In this document: piece by piece, positions 9,963-19,215 of the stretch
Numbering within the stretch: position 1 is the stretch's first letter
How the letters are laid out: every line of letters begins with the position of its first letter
Origin: a virus
DNA length: 48,901 nt
Virus record (IMG/VR): IMGVR_UViG_3300027123_000125
Coordinates: 1-48,901 of that record
Reading direction: 5' to 3' (one strand)
Translations under genes and position numbers: made by a program
Notes under the pieces: generated by a model
Seen by the model: only the letters and a program-made list of their open reading frames with translations
Told to the model about the DNA's origin: nothing
Databases searched by the model: none

Positions 9963-10685
9963 ATGTCAAAAAAAGATAATTCCCCACATGTTGCTCAAAA
10001 AGACAAGGTAAAAGATGATTTCGAGATTCGTAAATTAAAATGGACCCCAAAACAAGAAGAGATTATACAAGCAGCTTTAGATAAGACTACTAATATTATT
10101 ATTCTAGATGGGCTTCCCGGCACAGCTAAGACGCTATTGAGCGTTTATTGCTCGTTAGAATTATTAAAAGCCAAAAAGATTTCTGATATTGTATATATCC
10201 GATCTCTCATTCAAAGCACAGATGGTCAAACTGGTTTCTTAACTGGCGACTTAGATGAAAAGACTTTCTTTTATAATGTACCACTATTTGATAAGCTGGA
10301 AGAATTACTAAATAAGTCCAGTATCGAATTACTAAATAAGCAAGAAAGGATTAAAACCTATCCTGTTTCGCTCCTTCGTGGTTATACTTTTAACGTTAAT
10401 TCTGTAATTCTTGATGAGGGTCAGAACATGATGTTCGATTCTCTCGTTACTGCTGCTACTCGCATGGGTAAATTCAGTAAACTATTTATTTGCGGCGATA
10501 CTATCATGCAAAATGACTTGGGCAAGAGATCTGGATTTAAAGAGTTTTGTGATATCTTCCAAGATCAAGATAGTCGTGATAATGGTATTCAATACTTTAA
10601 ACTTGGGCCAGAAGATATTATGAGAAGCGGCATTACCCGCTTTATTGTTGATAAGATTACTAAATACAAGTCAATTATTCATTAA
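9963..10685 (+). CDS. phoH: PhoH-family P-loop ATPase
   Basis: A 240-residue protein with Walker A GLPGTAKT (residues 50-57), an RSLIQSTDGQTGFLTGDLDEK segment typical of PhoH, Walker B VILDEGQN (D151, E152) and the later FICGDTIMQND motif. PhoH proteins are RNA/DNA-linked helicase-like ATPases common in phages of aquatic bacteria; their phage role is unsettled. Walker A has Ala where Gly is usual (GTAKT). The 3' end overlaps the convergent gene at 10675-10950 by 11 nt. Identification is sure. Confidence 0.93.
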   Translation: MSKKDNSPHVAQKDKVKDDFEIRKLKWTPKQEEIIQAALDKTTNIIILDGLPGTAKTLLSVYCSLELLKAKKISDIVYIRSLIQSTDGQTGFLTGDLDEKTFFYNVPLFDKLEELLNKSSIELLNKQERIKTYPVSLLRGYTFNVNSVILDEGQNMMFDSLVTAATRMGKFSKLFICGDTIMQNDLGKRSGFKEFCDIFQDQDSRDNGIQYFKLGPEDIMRSGITRFIVDKITKYKSIIH

Positions 10686-10950
10686 ACTTTTGTTTCATCC
10701 TTTGATGAATAAGTCTTGATAAAGTATTCGCACATTTAGTCACTTTTGTTTCTGATTCTTGCCAGAAGAATGCGTGTAATACTTCATGTATTAGAATGTT
10801 GATCGTTTTTTGCTTGGTTAGAGTTGGGTCAATTTTAATCTTTGGGTTTTCCATCTCTGGAGAGTCGCATATGCCATAGCACCCTTTGGGCGGTTTAACC
10901 CAATTGATGAAATACTCAACTTTCTCATGATTTTTAAACGAATACTTCAT
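10675..10950 (-). CDS. HExxH putative zinc metallopeptidase-like protein
   Basis: I choose the ATG at 10950 (MKYSFKNHEKVEYF), 91 residues; a longer in-frame reading would overlap the start of the divergent gene at 11008. ILIHEVLHAFF holds an HExxH zinc motif (H55, E56, H59), with acidic residues just after (WQESETKV) that could supply the third ligand. Such minimal HExxH proteins recur in phage genomes. Whether it is a true protease is unknown: it is very short for the SprT or M-family enzymes. Confidence 0.75.
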   Translation of the reverse strand: MKYSFKNHEKVEYFINWVKPPKGCYGICDSPEMENPKIKIDPTLTKQKTINILIHEVLHAFFWQESETKVTKCANTLSRLIHQRMKQKFNE

Positions 10951-11007
10951 TCTATTACAATTACACTTACTTTTTACTGTTATTAAACTATAATAAATTA
11001 ATGAATT

Positions 11008-11409
11008 ATGCAAAAAGTTTACTGCTCCCAATGTGGAAATCCTAATTTATACACACAAGCAAAACCAAAGTTCTGCTCTGCTTGTGGTACTGCATTCTAC
11101 GGTGTTATCGTAGAAAAGAAAGAAGATAAAAAAGCAAAAGTAAATAAAGTTCGCGCTCAAGAGGAGTACGATGAGGAGGATGATGACGAAAGTGAAGATG
11201 GTCAAGAAGCCACTTCTATTCCTGAGTTAAAGGGCGGACTAGATGTTGATATTGAATTTGATGCACCAAGAAAAGAATCTCTCTCTAAGATTGCTGGCAC
11301 TGTTCCAGATCAATTTGTTAAAGGCACAGAAAGAATTACTCAAGCTATATCTGCCAAAGAGATGATGAAAATATTTAAACAAGAAGCCGGTACATTAAGG
11401 CAAAAATAA
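11008..11409 (+). CDS. Zinc-ribbon protein with acidic linker
   Basis: A 133-residue protein: an N-terminal double zinc ribbon (YCSQCGNPN, FCSACG), a very acidic linker (about residues 50-67, rich in D and E), and a C-terminal segment with VKGTERITQAISAKEMMKIF. It lies 1 nt before the sigma factor gene, so the two are co-transcribed and may work together in late transcription; this is inference. A TATAAT at about 10989-10994 precedes the start. Confidence 0.77.
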   Translation: MQKVYCSQCGNPNLYTQAKPKFCSACGTAFYGVIVEKKEDKKAKVNKVRAQEEYDEEDDDESEDGQEATSIPELKGGLDVDIEFDAPRKESLSKIAGTVPDQFVKGTERITQAISAKEMMKIFKQEAGTLRQK

Positions 11410-11410
11410 A

Positions 11411-12103
11411 ATGGCTCATAAAGTCCAAAAAGAATCATTTGAAAAGAACATTGCTATAATAGACGAAGAAATTCGTAAACGCAAGAATAAATGGAATCTT
11501 GCTGCACTGTCTTGGATTGATTTCGAGGACGTTGAGCAGATACTTAGAATTCATATTTATAAAAAATGGACTCTATATGATCCGAAAAAGCCTCTTGCCC
11601 CTTGGTTAAACATTATCATCTCTAATCAAATAAAGAACATTATAAGAAACAACTATGGCAATTATGCTAGACCTTGTTTGAAGTGTGCGGCGGCAGAATG
11701 GGATGACTCTTGTTCAATATATGGTGAGCAGTGTAAGAAATGCCCCTTGTATGCTCATTGGGAGAATAATAAAAAAGACGCTTTCAATACAAAAGTAACT
11801 CTTCCTCTTGAAAATCACATTAAAGAAGTTCATGACATGACAAATGAAGGCTTCGATCTCTTGAGAAGTACACAGAGTTTATCATCAGCACTAAAGAAAG
11901 TATTAAAGCCAGCAGAGTGGGTTGTTTACGAGATGCTTTGCTTAAGAAATCAAAGAGAAGAAGAAGTAGCAAAGGTATTAGGATTTAAGACTACTGAAAA
12001 AAATCGCTCCCCCGGTTATAAGCAGATAAAGAATCTTAAGCGTTCTATTATTGTTAAAGCTAAGAAGTGCATTGTAAATGGAGAAGTAGAAATTTATGTC
12101 TGA
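11411..12103 (+). CDS. Phage RNA polymerase sigma factor with a zinc-knuckle insert
   Basis: A 230-residue protein. Residues 33-80 resemble sigma region 2: WIDFEDVEQILRIHIYKKW, then APWLNIIISNQIKNIIRN. A cysteine cluster (C89, C92, C101, C108, C111) replaces a simple linker, and the C-terminal part (about 155-225) looks like a region-4 helix-turn-helix (ALKKVLKPAEWVVYEMLCL, EEEVAKVLGF). It should direct host polymerase to phage middle or late promoters, as T4 gp55 does. The neighbours are a zinc-ribbon gene (1 nt upstream) and a packaging-region gene (8-nt overlap). No anti-sigma gene is evident. Confidence 0.8.
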   Translation: MAHKVQKESFEKNIAIIDEEIRKRKNKWNLAALSWIDFEDVEQILRIHIYKKWTLYDPKKPLAPWLNIIISNQIKNIIRNNYGNYARPCLKCAAAEWDDSCSIYGEQCKKCPLYAHWENNKKDAFNTKVTLPLENHIKEVHDMTNEGFDLLRSTQSLSSALKKVLKPAEWVVYEMLCLRNQREEEVAKVLGFKTTEKNRSPGYKQIKNLKRSIIVKAKKCIVNGEVEIYV

Positions 12104-13214
12104 AAACGGAAATCAGCCTCAAGAACTTAATGATCAACAAAGATTGGCAATTTTAAATGAGTGGAACAATCGTCCTACTAATCCTCCTTCTTTGCTTGAA
12201 CTTGTCAGGGTTGCTTTTCCTAACGTTGATGGCGCAGACGGTAGAAGTTGGCACGGTAAGAAGGTCAAAGAGTTCTTGTCAACAAGACAAATTAAAGCAA
12301 GAGCCTCATACGAATACTTAGCAAAAGACAAGATCGAATTATCTCCAGACCAGAGAGAATTTATTGCTAATAATGCTGGTTCGATGGGCGCACTTGAGAT
12401 TACTAAAAGTATTTTTAATAACCAAAACCTTACTAGTCTCAGTCAAGAGACTCGTACTGTTATTGAGTTCATTAAAACTCTTGATCCAAAAGTAATTCAA
12501 GCAGGTCCAGTATCTCAAAGAGAAGTAGAGAGCCTTACTGATTCTGAATATATGCCGCCAAAGACATTTGAGCGGATGTTGTTTCGCATAAATAAATATG
12601 TTCATGAAGGTATTGATAAAGACAAAGTAACTTCGCGTCAGAAGTCTGCTATTAATGCTATTATTGGCTACATGCACACTTACCGTTTCCTTCATCAGAT
12701 AAATAGTTATAATTCTAATATTGATCGTGAACTATTCGAAAGCTCTTTTGTCCGTTATACATTTGATAAGCCAGATCTTACTCAAGAAGAAGTAGATCAA
12801 TATATTGTGTTGGCTACTGAAGTAGTAATCTCAGCCAATATTCAAGAAACAATCCAAACTTTGCAAAATCAGATTGATGCAGAAGTAGATGGCGGCGGAA
12901 AAATTCCAATGGGTCTTATTGAAGCTATCAGTGGAGCAAGAGACGAGTACAACCAATCTACTATTCGTCAGCAAAAGCTTCTTAATGACCTTAAAGTAAA
13001 GCGCAGTGATCGTCTTAGCAAGCAAATAAAAGAGAATGCAAGCATTCTTAATCTTGTTCAGATGTGGAAAGAAGAAGAGTCCCGCGCTCAACTACTGAAG
13101 CTTGCTGAAAGAAGAAAAGCAATGGTTAAAAATGAGATCGACAGGCTTTCTACAATGGATGAAATCAAATGTCGCATCTTGGGAATTTCAGAAGACGAGG
13201 TGTTAAATGGCTGA
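12096..13214 (+). CDS. Packaging-region protein, candidate small terminase
   Basis: A 372-residue protein. The N-terminal quarter (ILNEWNNRPTNPPSLLELVR, then GKKVKEFLSTRQIKARAS) reads like a helical DNA-binding region; the middle and end are long helices (ETIQTLQNQIDAEVDG and SRAQLLKLAERRKAMVKNEI). I recall similar proteins beside TerL in environmental phages. Position one gene before the ERCC4 nuclease and two before TerL makes a small terminase or packaging regulator plausible, but it is longer than most small terminases. It overlaps both neighbours by 8 nt. Role is inference. Confidence 0.8.
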   Translation: MSENGNQPQELNDQQRLAILNEWNNRPTNPPSLLELVRVAFPNVDGADGRSWHGKKVKEFLSTRQIKARASYEYLAKDKIELSPDQREFIANNAGSMGALEITKSIFNNQNLTSLSQETRTVIEFIKTLDPKVIQAGPVSQREVESLTDSEYMPPKTFERMLFRINKYVHEGIDKDKVTSRQKSAINAIIGYMHTYRFLHQINSYNSNIDRELFESSFVRYTFDKPDLTQEEVDQYIVLATEVVISANIQETIQTLQNQIDAEVDGGGKIPMGLIEAISGARDEYNQSTIRQQKLLNDLKVKRSDRLSKQIKENASILNLVQMWKEEESRAQLLKLAERRKAMVKNEIDRLSTMDEIKCRILGISEDEVLNG

Positions 13215-14145
13215 GACCTGTAAAATATGTCAAAAAGTTTATGATGCTGATGTAGATTTTAATCGTCATCTCAAAGCTCATAAAATAAGAGTAATTGAAT
13301 ATTATCAACAGCACTTGCCTCGCTATGATCTCTTCGATAATTCTATTATTAACTATAAAAATAAAGAACAGTATTTCTCTACTGACTTTAATAATAAAAA
13401 TAATCTTAAAAACTGGCTCAAAACTCAATCTCTAGAAAAGCAGCAAGAGTATTGCAAAAGCTTCTTAATTAAACGCAAAGAAAAGAAGAATCTAGAATAT
13501 ACTCCTTCTCAAGTTGAGTTAAGAAGTGTTTTAAGTCCAAGTGTTATTTATTTGCAAGAAATTTTTGGCGACTACTATAAGCTCGCTGAAGAAATTGGAT
13601 TTAAAAATAAATATGTATATCCAAAGAGCTTAGATAATCTTTCTAAACTACAAACTAAAGACTCAATAATTTATATCGATACCCGCGAGCAGAAACCGTT
13701 TATCTTTAACATGGCTTCTGAAGTTCGCACTCTTAAATTTGGTGATTATGGATTCAGTCACCCAAGTTATGATGGCAAACTTTACTTTGAGAGAAAGTCT
13801 ATCTCTGATTTTATAGGAACTTTGAGTGCTGGGTATGAAAGATTCTGTCGAGAGATAGAAAAAGCCAGCGAAGCGAAAGCTAACATGGTTATTATCGTTG
13901 AAGAAAGCTTGAACAATACACTCTCATTTAACTATTTACCTCATGTGTATAAGAAAGCAACGAAGGTAAATCCTGAATTCATTTTTCACAACGTTAGAGA
14001 GCTAATACAAAAATATCCACACGTTCAATTCCTATTTGCAAAGGGACGCAAGGAATCTGTTAGAATTATTGAGAAGATGTTCTCAACTGACGAGAACTTT
14101 TTTAAATATGATCTACAACTTTGCTACGATCTAAAGATGCTATAA
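13207..14145 (+). CDS. ERCC4-type (XPF-like) nuclease with N-terminal zinc finger
   Basis: A 312-residue protein. It starts with a C2H2-like finger (C5, C8, H21, H25). The nuclease domain begins near residue 154: IYIDTREQKPF, then LKFGDYGF and LYFERKSISDF (about 193-202), which are the D..R/GDY/ERK signatures of the ERCC4 superfamily. It should cut branched or structured DNA, perhaps Holliday or replication intermediates before packaging. The start has a good Shine-Dalgarno-like GAGGTG. It ends 1 nt before the TerL gene, suggesting co-translation with the packaging motor. Confidence 0.87.
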   Translation: MAETCKICQKVYDADVDFNRHLKAHKIRVIEYYQQHLPRYDLFDNSIINYKNKEQYFSTDFNNKNNLKNWLKTQSLEKQQEYCKSFLIKRKEKKNLEYTPSQVELRSVLSPSVIYLQEIFGDYYKLAEEIGFKNKYVYPKSLDNLSKLQTKDSIIYIDTREQKPFIFNMASEVRTLKFGDYGFSHPSYDGKLYFERKSISDFIGTLSAGYERFCREIEKASEAKANMVIIVEESLNNTLSFNYLPHVYKKATKVNPEFIFHNVRELIQKYPHVQFLFAKGRKESVRIIEKMFSTDENFFKYDLQLCYDLKML

Positions 14146-14146
14146 T

Positions 14147-15988
14147 ATGTGGTATACCCCAGAAAAGTATAATAGAATAATTCCTAACTTAAATGACGAA
14201 TATTCTAAACTAAAAGATACTCTTGAAGACAAAGAAGCCAAAATAACTTTGGCTAAATTTTTGCGTTCAAATATAGGCATAACTACAGAGCTAATTTCTG
14301 GTATAAAATTATGGCCGTATCAAGAGATTATAATTAAAGGAATGTTGAACCGTAATTTCTGCATGAACGTGTGGGGTCGCGGTGCATCCAAGTCTTTCTC
14401 TGCTGCGGTATTCTGTTTTTTGCAATGCATCTTTGAACCTAAGAGCAAAATCCTAATTGCTGGTCCTACATTCAGAACAGCAAGAAGCATTTTTAATTCA
14501 ATAGAAAAGATTACTGAATCTAAAGGCGCAGATTTGTTGATGCAAGCATTCGGCGCAAAATCAAAACGCAATGACGAATATGATTGGTCAATAAATGAAG
14601 GCTCTATCAAAGCTATTCCTCTAAGCGGTGAAAAGATTCGTGGTTTCCGTGCTAATGTTCTTGTATTAGACGAATTTTTATTGTTGCCAGAAGATATTAT
14701 TAAAAATGTATTGATGCCATTCTTGATTGTCCCTCAAGACATTAAAGAGCGTATTAGTATTCGTGAACAAGAAGATGAATTGATTCGCCAAGGAGCAATG
14801 ACAGAAGCTGACCGCATGGAATTTAAGAACACTTCCAAGATGATTGCTCTTTCCTCTGCTTCTTATACTTTTGAAAATCTTTATAAAACTTATAAAGAGT
14901 GGTGCGACAATATTTATTCTAAAGAACCAACAAGTGCAACTTATTTTGTATCTCAATTAAGTTACGAAGCTTTGCCACCAGAGATGATTGATTCTTCTAT
15001 TACAGAAGAAGCTCAAAACGGTGGATCTTCTCACGCTTCTTTCTTGAGAGAATACTGCGCTCAGTTTACTGACGGCAGTGATTCTTATTTCAGCATGAAG
15101 AAGATGGAAGAATGTACTCTTAAGTTTGAAGAAAGACCACATTCTCAAATTAGAGGAGATTCTGGCAAGCAATATATCTTAGCAATGGACCCTAACATGA
15201 GCGACAGTCCAAATGCTGACTATTTTGCAATGGCAATTTTAGAAATAGACCGAGAAAATAAGAACGATGTTCTCGTCCACGCATACGCAGGTCTTGGAAG
15301 TTTAAACAGCCATATTAAATACTTCCATTACTTGATGACGAGCTTCAATATTGTTTATATCATTTGCGATAATGCTGGTGCTGATATTTTCTTTAACACT
15401 TATAATGAATCTCAGTATGTAAACTCGGAATCTGAGAAGATAAAGTTTATTGATTTTGATTCTGATCTTGAGGGTATTGAATATACAAAGATGGTTCAGA
15501 AAGCCAAGAGCCAATACAACTTAGAAAATAAACAAATAGCAGTAACTCAGGTATTTACAACTACATTTATTAGAAGAGGTAATGAAAATCTGCAAGCAGC
15601 TATTGACTATAAGAAAATTTGGTTCGCATCTAAAACTGTAGCCAACGAATCTTTCTTTAATGAAGAAATAAACAAGAGAATACCTGAAGATCTTATCTTT
15701 ATAGAAGATATCAAAGATTGGAACAAGTTAGATCTTATAGAGCATCAAGATTTATTGGTTTATAATACCAAAAAGCAATGCTCACTCGTAGAGTTTACTA
15801 CTAGTAGCCGTGGGTCTGTTAATTTTGATTTACCTCAACACTTAAAACGTTCTAATTCTCCTAATAGAGCAAGAAAAGATAATTACACTGCTTTAATGTT
15901 AGCGAAATGGGGTTCCAAATGCTATAATGACATTATGACTACTGAAAATAAAATAGTAGCTGCGGGATTTACACCAATTTTAATTTAA
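14147..15988 (+). CDS. terL: Terminase large subunit
   Basis: A 613-residue protein. The ATPase domain has Walker A WGRGASKS (G77 to S83) and Walker B VLVLDEF (residues 171-177) with the catalytic glutamate E176, and a coupling-motif-like segment around MIALSSASYT. The C-terminal RNase H-like nuclease begins near YILAMDPNMSDSPNADYFAM, with later acidic residues near IEHQDLLVYN and KDNYTALM. It drives DNA into the prohead and cuts the concatemer. Length and layout are usual for large-phage TerL proteins. Identification is sure. Confidence 0.95.
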   Translation: MWYTPEKYNRIIPNLNDEYSKLKDTLEDKEAKITLAKFLRSNIGITTELISGIKLWPYQEIIIKGMLNRNFCMNVWGRGASKSFSAAVFCFLQCIFEPKSKILIAGPTFRTARSIFNSIEKITESKGADLLMQAFGAKSKRNDEYDWSINEGSIKAIPLSGEKIRGFRANVLVLDEFLLLPEDIIKNVLMPFLIVPQDIKERISIREQEDELIRQGAMTEADRMEFKNTSKMIALSSASYTFENLYKTYKEWCDNIYSKEPTSATYFVSQLSYEALPPEMIDSSITEEAQNGGSSHASFLREYCAQFTDGSDSYFSMKKMEECTLKFEERPHSQIRGDSGKQYILAMDPNMSDSPNADYFAMAILEIDRENKNDVLVHAYAGLGSLNSHIKYFHYLMTSFNIVYIICDNAGADIFFNTYNESQYVNSESEKIKFIDFDSDLEGIEYTKMVQKAKSQYNLENKQIAVTQVFTTTFIRRGNENLQAAIDYKKIWFASKTVANESFFNEEINKRIPEDLIFIEDIKDWNKLDLIEHQDLLVYNTKKQCSLVEFTTSSRGSVNFDLPQHLKRSNSPNRARKDNYTALMLAKWGSKCYNDIMTTENKIVAAGFTPILI

Positions 15989-15992
15989 AATG

Positions 15993-16009
15993 TGTAATTA
16001 ATTATTAGG
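15993..16009 (+). promoter_or_regulatory. Candidate phage-specific promoter motif
   Basis: TGTAATTAATTATTAGG, 3 nt before the portal start; similar to motifs at 9935, 19192 and 25284. Confidence 0.35.
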
Positions 16010-16012
16010 CTT

Positions 16013-17131
16013 ATGGCAAAGGTTAAAAAAGAAAAAATTGAGGAATCTTCTTTCGCTCCAATGATGGTAGAAGGCTCTACTCCTGCTCATGGCGGTGTAG
16101 CGAGCAGAGTTACCGAGACGAGAAGCCGTAGAAATGCCGCATCAACTATTGAGAGAACAGATCGTTTTCGAAATATCGATGATGGAATGGTGCCATTTAA
16201 TTATGCCACTGGGTATAATTACAATAAGTCTAATATTGATGTAAGAGACACAGTAATTTTGTGCCAAAAAGCCTATTATAATTTCGGTCTTTTCAGAAAT
16301 ACTATTGACCTAATGTCAGAATTGTCTTGCGGCAATATACATCTTAAAGGTGGCAATAAAAGTGCAAGAGATTTCTTCCAAGCTTTATTCAATAAGATAA
16401 ATATTACAGCCCTTCAAGATAAATTCTTTAGAGAATACTACCGTTCTGGTAATGTTTTCATTTATAGATACGATGCTGCTATAAGAGAAGAAGATGTAAC
16501 TAAAATTAGCCAAGTTTTCGGTTCTGAAGCTTTAGCGGCAAAAATTTCTTTACCTGCTAGGTATATAATTATTAATCCAGCGGATGTTCAGGTGAATGGT
16601 AATCTTTCTTTTAATAGAGGACAGTACTATAAAGTATTAACTGATTACGAACTTGAGCAAATTAGAAATCCAAGAACAGAAGAAGACAAAGAAATATTAG
16701 ACTCTCTTGATCCTTTGGTAAAAGAGCAAGTTTTAAAAGGAAAAGCTACAGCAGTTCTATTGCATTTAGATACTAAGAAATTCTACGCTGTATTCTACAA
16801 GAAACAAGATTATGAACCTTTTGCTGTGCCAATGGGCTTCCCAGTTCTTGAAGATATTAGCGCAAAAATTGAAATGCGCCGTATGGACATGGCTCTTACA
16901 AGAACAATCCAGCAGGTAATCTTACTTGTAACAATGGGTGCTGAACCTGATAAAGGCGGTGTTAATCAAGAGAACTTAAAGACAATGCAAAATCTCTTTG
17001 CTAATCAATCGATTGGTAGAGTTTTGATTGCAGATTACACAACAAAAGCAGAATTCGTTATTCCTCAAATTGCTGACATTCTTGATCCTAAAAAGTATGA
17101 AGTAATTGATAAGGATATCAATATTGGATAA
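16013..17131 (+). CDS. Portal protein, N-terminal part (frame-split)
   Basis: A 372-residue frame with the body of a large-phage portal: MVPFNYATGYNYNKSNIDVR, a DTVILCQKAYYNFGLFRNTI helix, and a long alpha/beta region up to YEVIDKDINIG, where a TAA stops it. Portals of this kind normally run on into a segment like the one encoded in the next frame (LDNILIGNEKFANTSAKI). The break is at 17123-17131. Either a short deletion has broken the gene or the ribosome shifts frame here. The portal forms the 12-fold DNA channel in the capsid. Confidence 0.88.
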   Translation: MAKVKKEKIEESSFAPMMVEGSTPAHGGVASRVTETRSRRNAASTIERTDRFRNIDDGMVPFNYATGYNYNKSNIDVRDTVILCQKAYYNFGLFRNTIDLMSELSCGNIHLKGGNKSARDFFQALFNKINITALQDKFFREYYRSGNVFIYRYDAAIREEDVTKISQVFGSEALAAKISLPARYIIINPADVQVNGNLSFNRGQYYKVLTDYELEQIRNPRTEEDKEILDSLDPLVKEQVLKGKATAVLLHLDTKKFYAVFYKKQDYEPFAVPMGFPVLEDISAKIEMRRMDMALTRTIQQVILLVTMGAEPDKGGVNQENLKTMQNLFANQSIGRVLIADYTTKAEFVIPQIADILDPKKYEVIDKDINIG

Positions 17132-17894
17132 TATCCTAATAGGAAACGAAAAATTTGCAAATACTAGCGCAAAGATTTCTCTATTGGGTCAAAAACTACT
17201 ACAAGCCAGACAAGCTTTCGTAACTGACTTTTTGCTTCCTGAAGTTAAAAGAATTTCTAAAGAAATTGGGTTTAAAGTATTTCCTACTCCTTTCTTTGAG
17301 GATATGGATCTCAAGACAGATCAAAATCTTAATAGAATTTATACTCGTCTTATTGAACTTGGTGTTCTCACTCCAGAAGAGGGGCTTAAGGCTATTGAAA
17401 CTGGAGTGCTTCCAACTCCAGATGAGTCTGTCCAGTCTCAAACATCATTTGTTGATTTGAAAGACAAAGGTTTTTATCAGCCCTTAATCGGCGGTCCTAA
17501 AGTAGAAGCAGGTAGACCCGGAGGAACAACAGGAATTAAACAAGCTACCAAAAACGTTAAGCCAATTGGCACCTCTTCTAAGGCTAATTACAGTGTTATG
17601 AAATTAAAAAACATTGTAGAAGCCACAAGTAAATTAGGAGAAGAAGTGGAGAATTCTCTAAAGAAAAAGCACAAACTTAAAAAGCTAAACGATAAACAAA
17701 AAGAAGTCGCTCTTGATATTACTAAGATTATTGTTGCTAATGAAGATAAATCTAATTGGAATTCTAAAATAAATGAATACATTGAAACTCCTGTAGATAA
17801 AAATCCTCAAAGAATTGATGAAATTCACGAAATAGCTTGCGAGCATCAAGTCGATTCTTACATGGCTAGTTTGCTCTACCATAGCAAAATATAA
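17106..17894 (+). CDS. Portal protein, C-terminal part (frame-split)
   Basis: The frame continues the portal in the +1 register from about 17124 (LDNILIGNEKFANT), through LLQARQAFVTDFLLPEVKRI and FPTPFFEDMDL, to a lysine-rich tail and a C-terminal YMASLLYHSKI. The only in-frame start near the junction is a TTG at 17106, so independent initiation would be weak. The stop overlaps the next ATG as TAATG. The coding capacity of the two parts together (about 630 codons) is reasonable for a portal with an extended C-terminus. I treat it as the second half of one product. Confidence 0.85.
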   Translation: MIRISILDNILIGNEKFANTSAKISLLGQKLLQARQAFVTDFLLPEVKRISKEIGFKVFPTPFFEDMDLKTDQNLNRIYTRLIELGVLTPEEGLKAIETGVLPTPDESVQSQTSFVDLKDKGFYQPLIGGPKVEAGRPGGTTGIKQATKNVKPIGTSSKANYSVMKLKNIVEATSKLGEEVENSLKKKHKLKKLNDKQKEVALDITKIIVANEDKSNWNSKINEYIETPVDKNPQRIDEIHEIACEHQVDSYMASLLYHSKI

Positions 17895-19168
17895 TGGCTA
17901 CAAACAGAGTAATATACAATAACGAATTGCTATTCGTTGGACCTGCTCCAGCGAGTGGTTATTTTTTCTCTGATCAAAACGGTATATTATTTAACACTGG
18001 GGCTTATAATTTAATTCAACCGCTTAAAAGAATAAATCAATTTAGTTATCAAATAAATACTCAGCCATTAAGGTTTTCGGAGATTGGAAACGCTTCTGCA
18101 ATTTACGATTATACTTTAACTCCTCCAGATGTCAGTATTAGTTTTAATTATAATATCAAAGATTTACGAAATGAAGCCCGTATGGGTTTTTACGTTGAAC
18201 TTGGACCTCCTAATTTAGATCAATTTGATGGTGGTCAAGTTTATCCTAGCGGCAATATTCTATCTGGTTTTTCTTTTGGAGACCAGAGCTATGCTTTTAA
18301 TAATGATTTAACTCAAGCAACTAACAATACATTTAAGTATCCATTTAAGTATAGAGACCAACGCAATTTATTCTTAAGTATTAGCTCAAATAATACAGAC
18401 ACAATAGGCAGCAATATTTCTGGTTTCCCAGTATTAGCTTTTGGTAATTGTTACATTACTTCTTATGGAGTTCAAGCTCAGGTAAATGACTTTCCTAAAG
18501 CTACTGTTAATTATGCTGCTCACAATGTAATGTATTACTCTTCTGGAACTAATGCGATATCTCCTTATTTAGATCCAAAGAGTGGACTATTGAATACTGG
18601 AGTTCGTTTTAGTATCCCAAATTATAATACTTCTGTAGAAGAAGTTGGCAATACAATTTCAGTCTTGCTCCCCGGTGAAATCGTTATTGATATATATGAT
18701 GTAAACTCTACTTCTAAAACTAAGTCTAATAAGATAGTTCAAGATGCCGCAATACAAAGTTTTAATTTTAATGTGCCATTAGAAAGAGAGCCTTTAAAAA
18801 CTTTAGGCTATGTTTATCCGGTAGACAGGCAAATAAATACTCCAATTACTGTTGAGGGTTCTTTTTCTACCATTTATAGGAATTTAAATTACTCAGGCGA
18901 TTTATTATCAGACATAAGGTCTAATTCTAAGTATGATATTGTTATCAAAATGAATAAGAGTTCTGATACGATCATTAGATACGATATCAGAGGCGCAAAA
19001 TTCAAAGACTTGTCTTATGACTCTTCAATCGGCGCAAATGCTGTTTTAGATTTTAGTTTCTATTGTGATATGGACATGAATTCTTATCCTCACGCTAATG
19101 GTTTATTTATGAGCGGACTATTAAAAGGATTAAGTTACACGAACTTTAATACAAATGGGCCATTATAA
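17894..19168 (+). CDS. Virion structural protein, possibly tail-tube type
   Basis: A 424-residue, beta-rich, Asn/Ser/Tyr-rich protein starting MATNRVIYNNELLFVGPAPA. Regular segments (ISVLLPGEIVIDIYD; VEGSFSTIYRNLNYSG; VLDFSFYCDMDMNSY) suggest paired beta-sandwich or tube-like domains. Its place directly after the portal, with translational coupling (TAATG), supports a structural role such as tail tube, sheath-like or connector protein. I do not recognise a named family. Confidence 0.82.
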   Translation: MATNRVIYNNELLFVGPAPASGYFFSDQNGILFNTGAYNLIQPLKRINQFSYQINTQPLRFSEIGNASAIYDYTLTPPDVSISFNYNIKDLRNEARMGFYVELGPPNLDQFDGGQVYPSGNILSGFSFGDQSYAFNNDLTQATNNTFKYPFKYRDQRNLFLSISSNNTDTIGSNISGFPVLAFGNCYITSYGVQAQVNDFPKATVNYAAHNVMYYSSGTNAISPYLDPKSGLLNTGVRFSIPNYNTSVEEVGNTISVLLPGEIVIDIYDVNSTSKTKSNKIVQDAAIQSFNFNVPLEREPLKTLGYVYPVDRQINTPITVEGSFSTIYRNLNYSGDLLSDIRSNSKYDIVIKMNKSSDTIIRYDIRGAKFKDLSYDSSIGANAVLDFSFYCDMDMNSYPHANGLFMSGLLKGLSYTNFNTNGPL

Positions 19169-19191
19169 TTTCCTTAATTACTAATTTTTAG

Positions 19192-19207
19192 TGTATAAAT
19201 AATAAGC
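19192..19207 (+). promoter_or_regulatory. Candidate phage-specific promoter motif
   Basis: TGTATAAATAATAAGC, 8 nt before the start at 19216; also contains TATAAATA, the T4-type late promoter core. Confidence 0.42.
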
Positions 19208-19215
19208 TGCAAATT

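Noticed and set aside
17106-17894. The second portal frame as an independent gene
   Set aside because: Its first residues continue the portal sequence without a gap and its only nearby start is a TTG; one split gene is the better reading.
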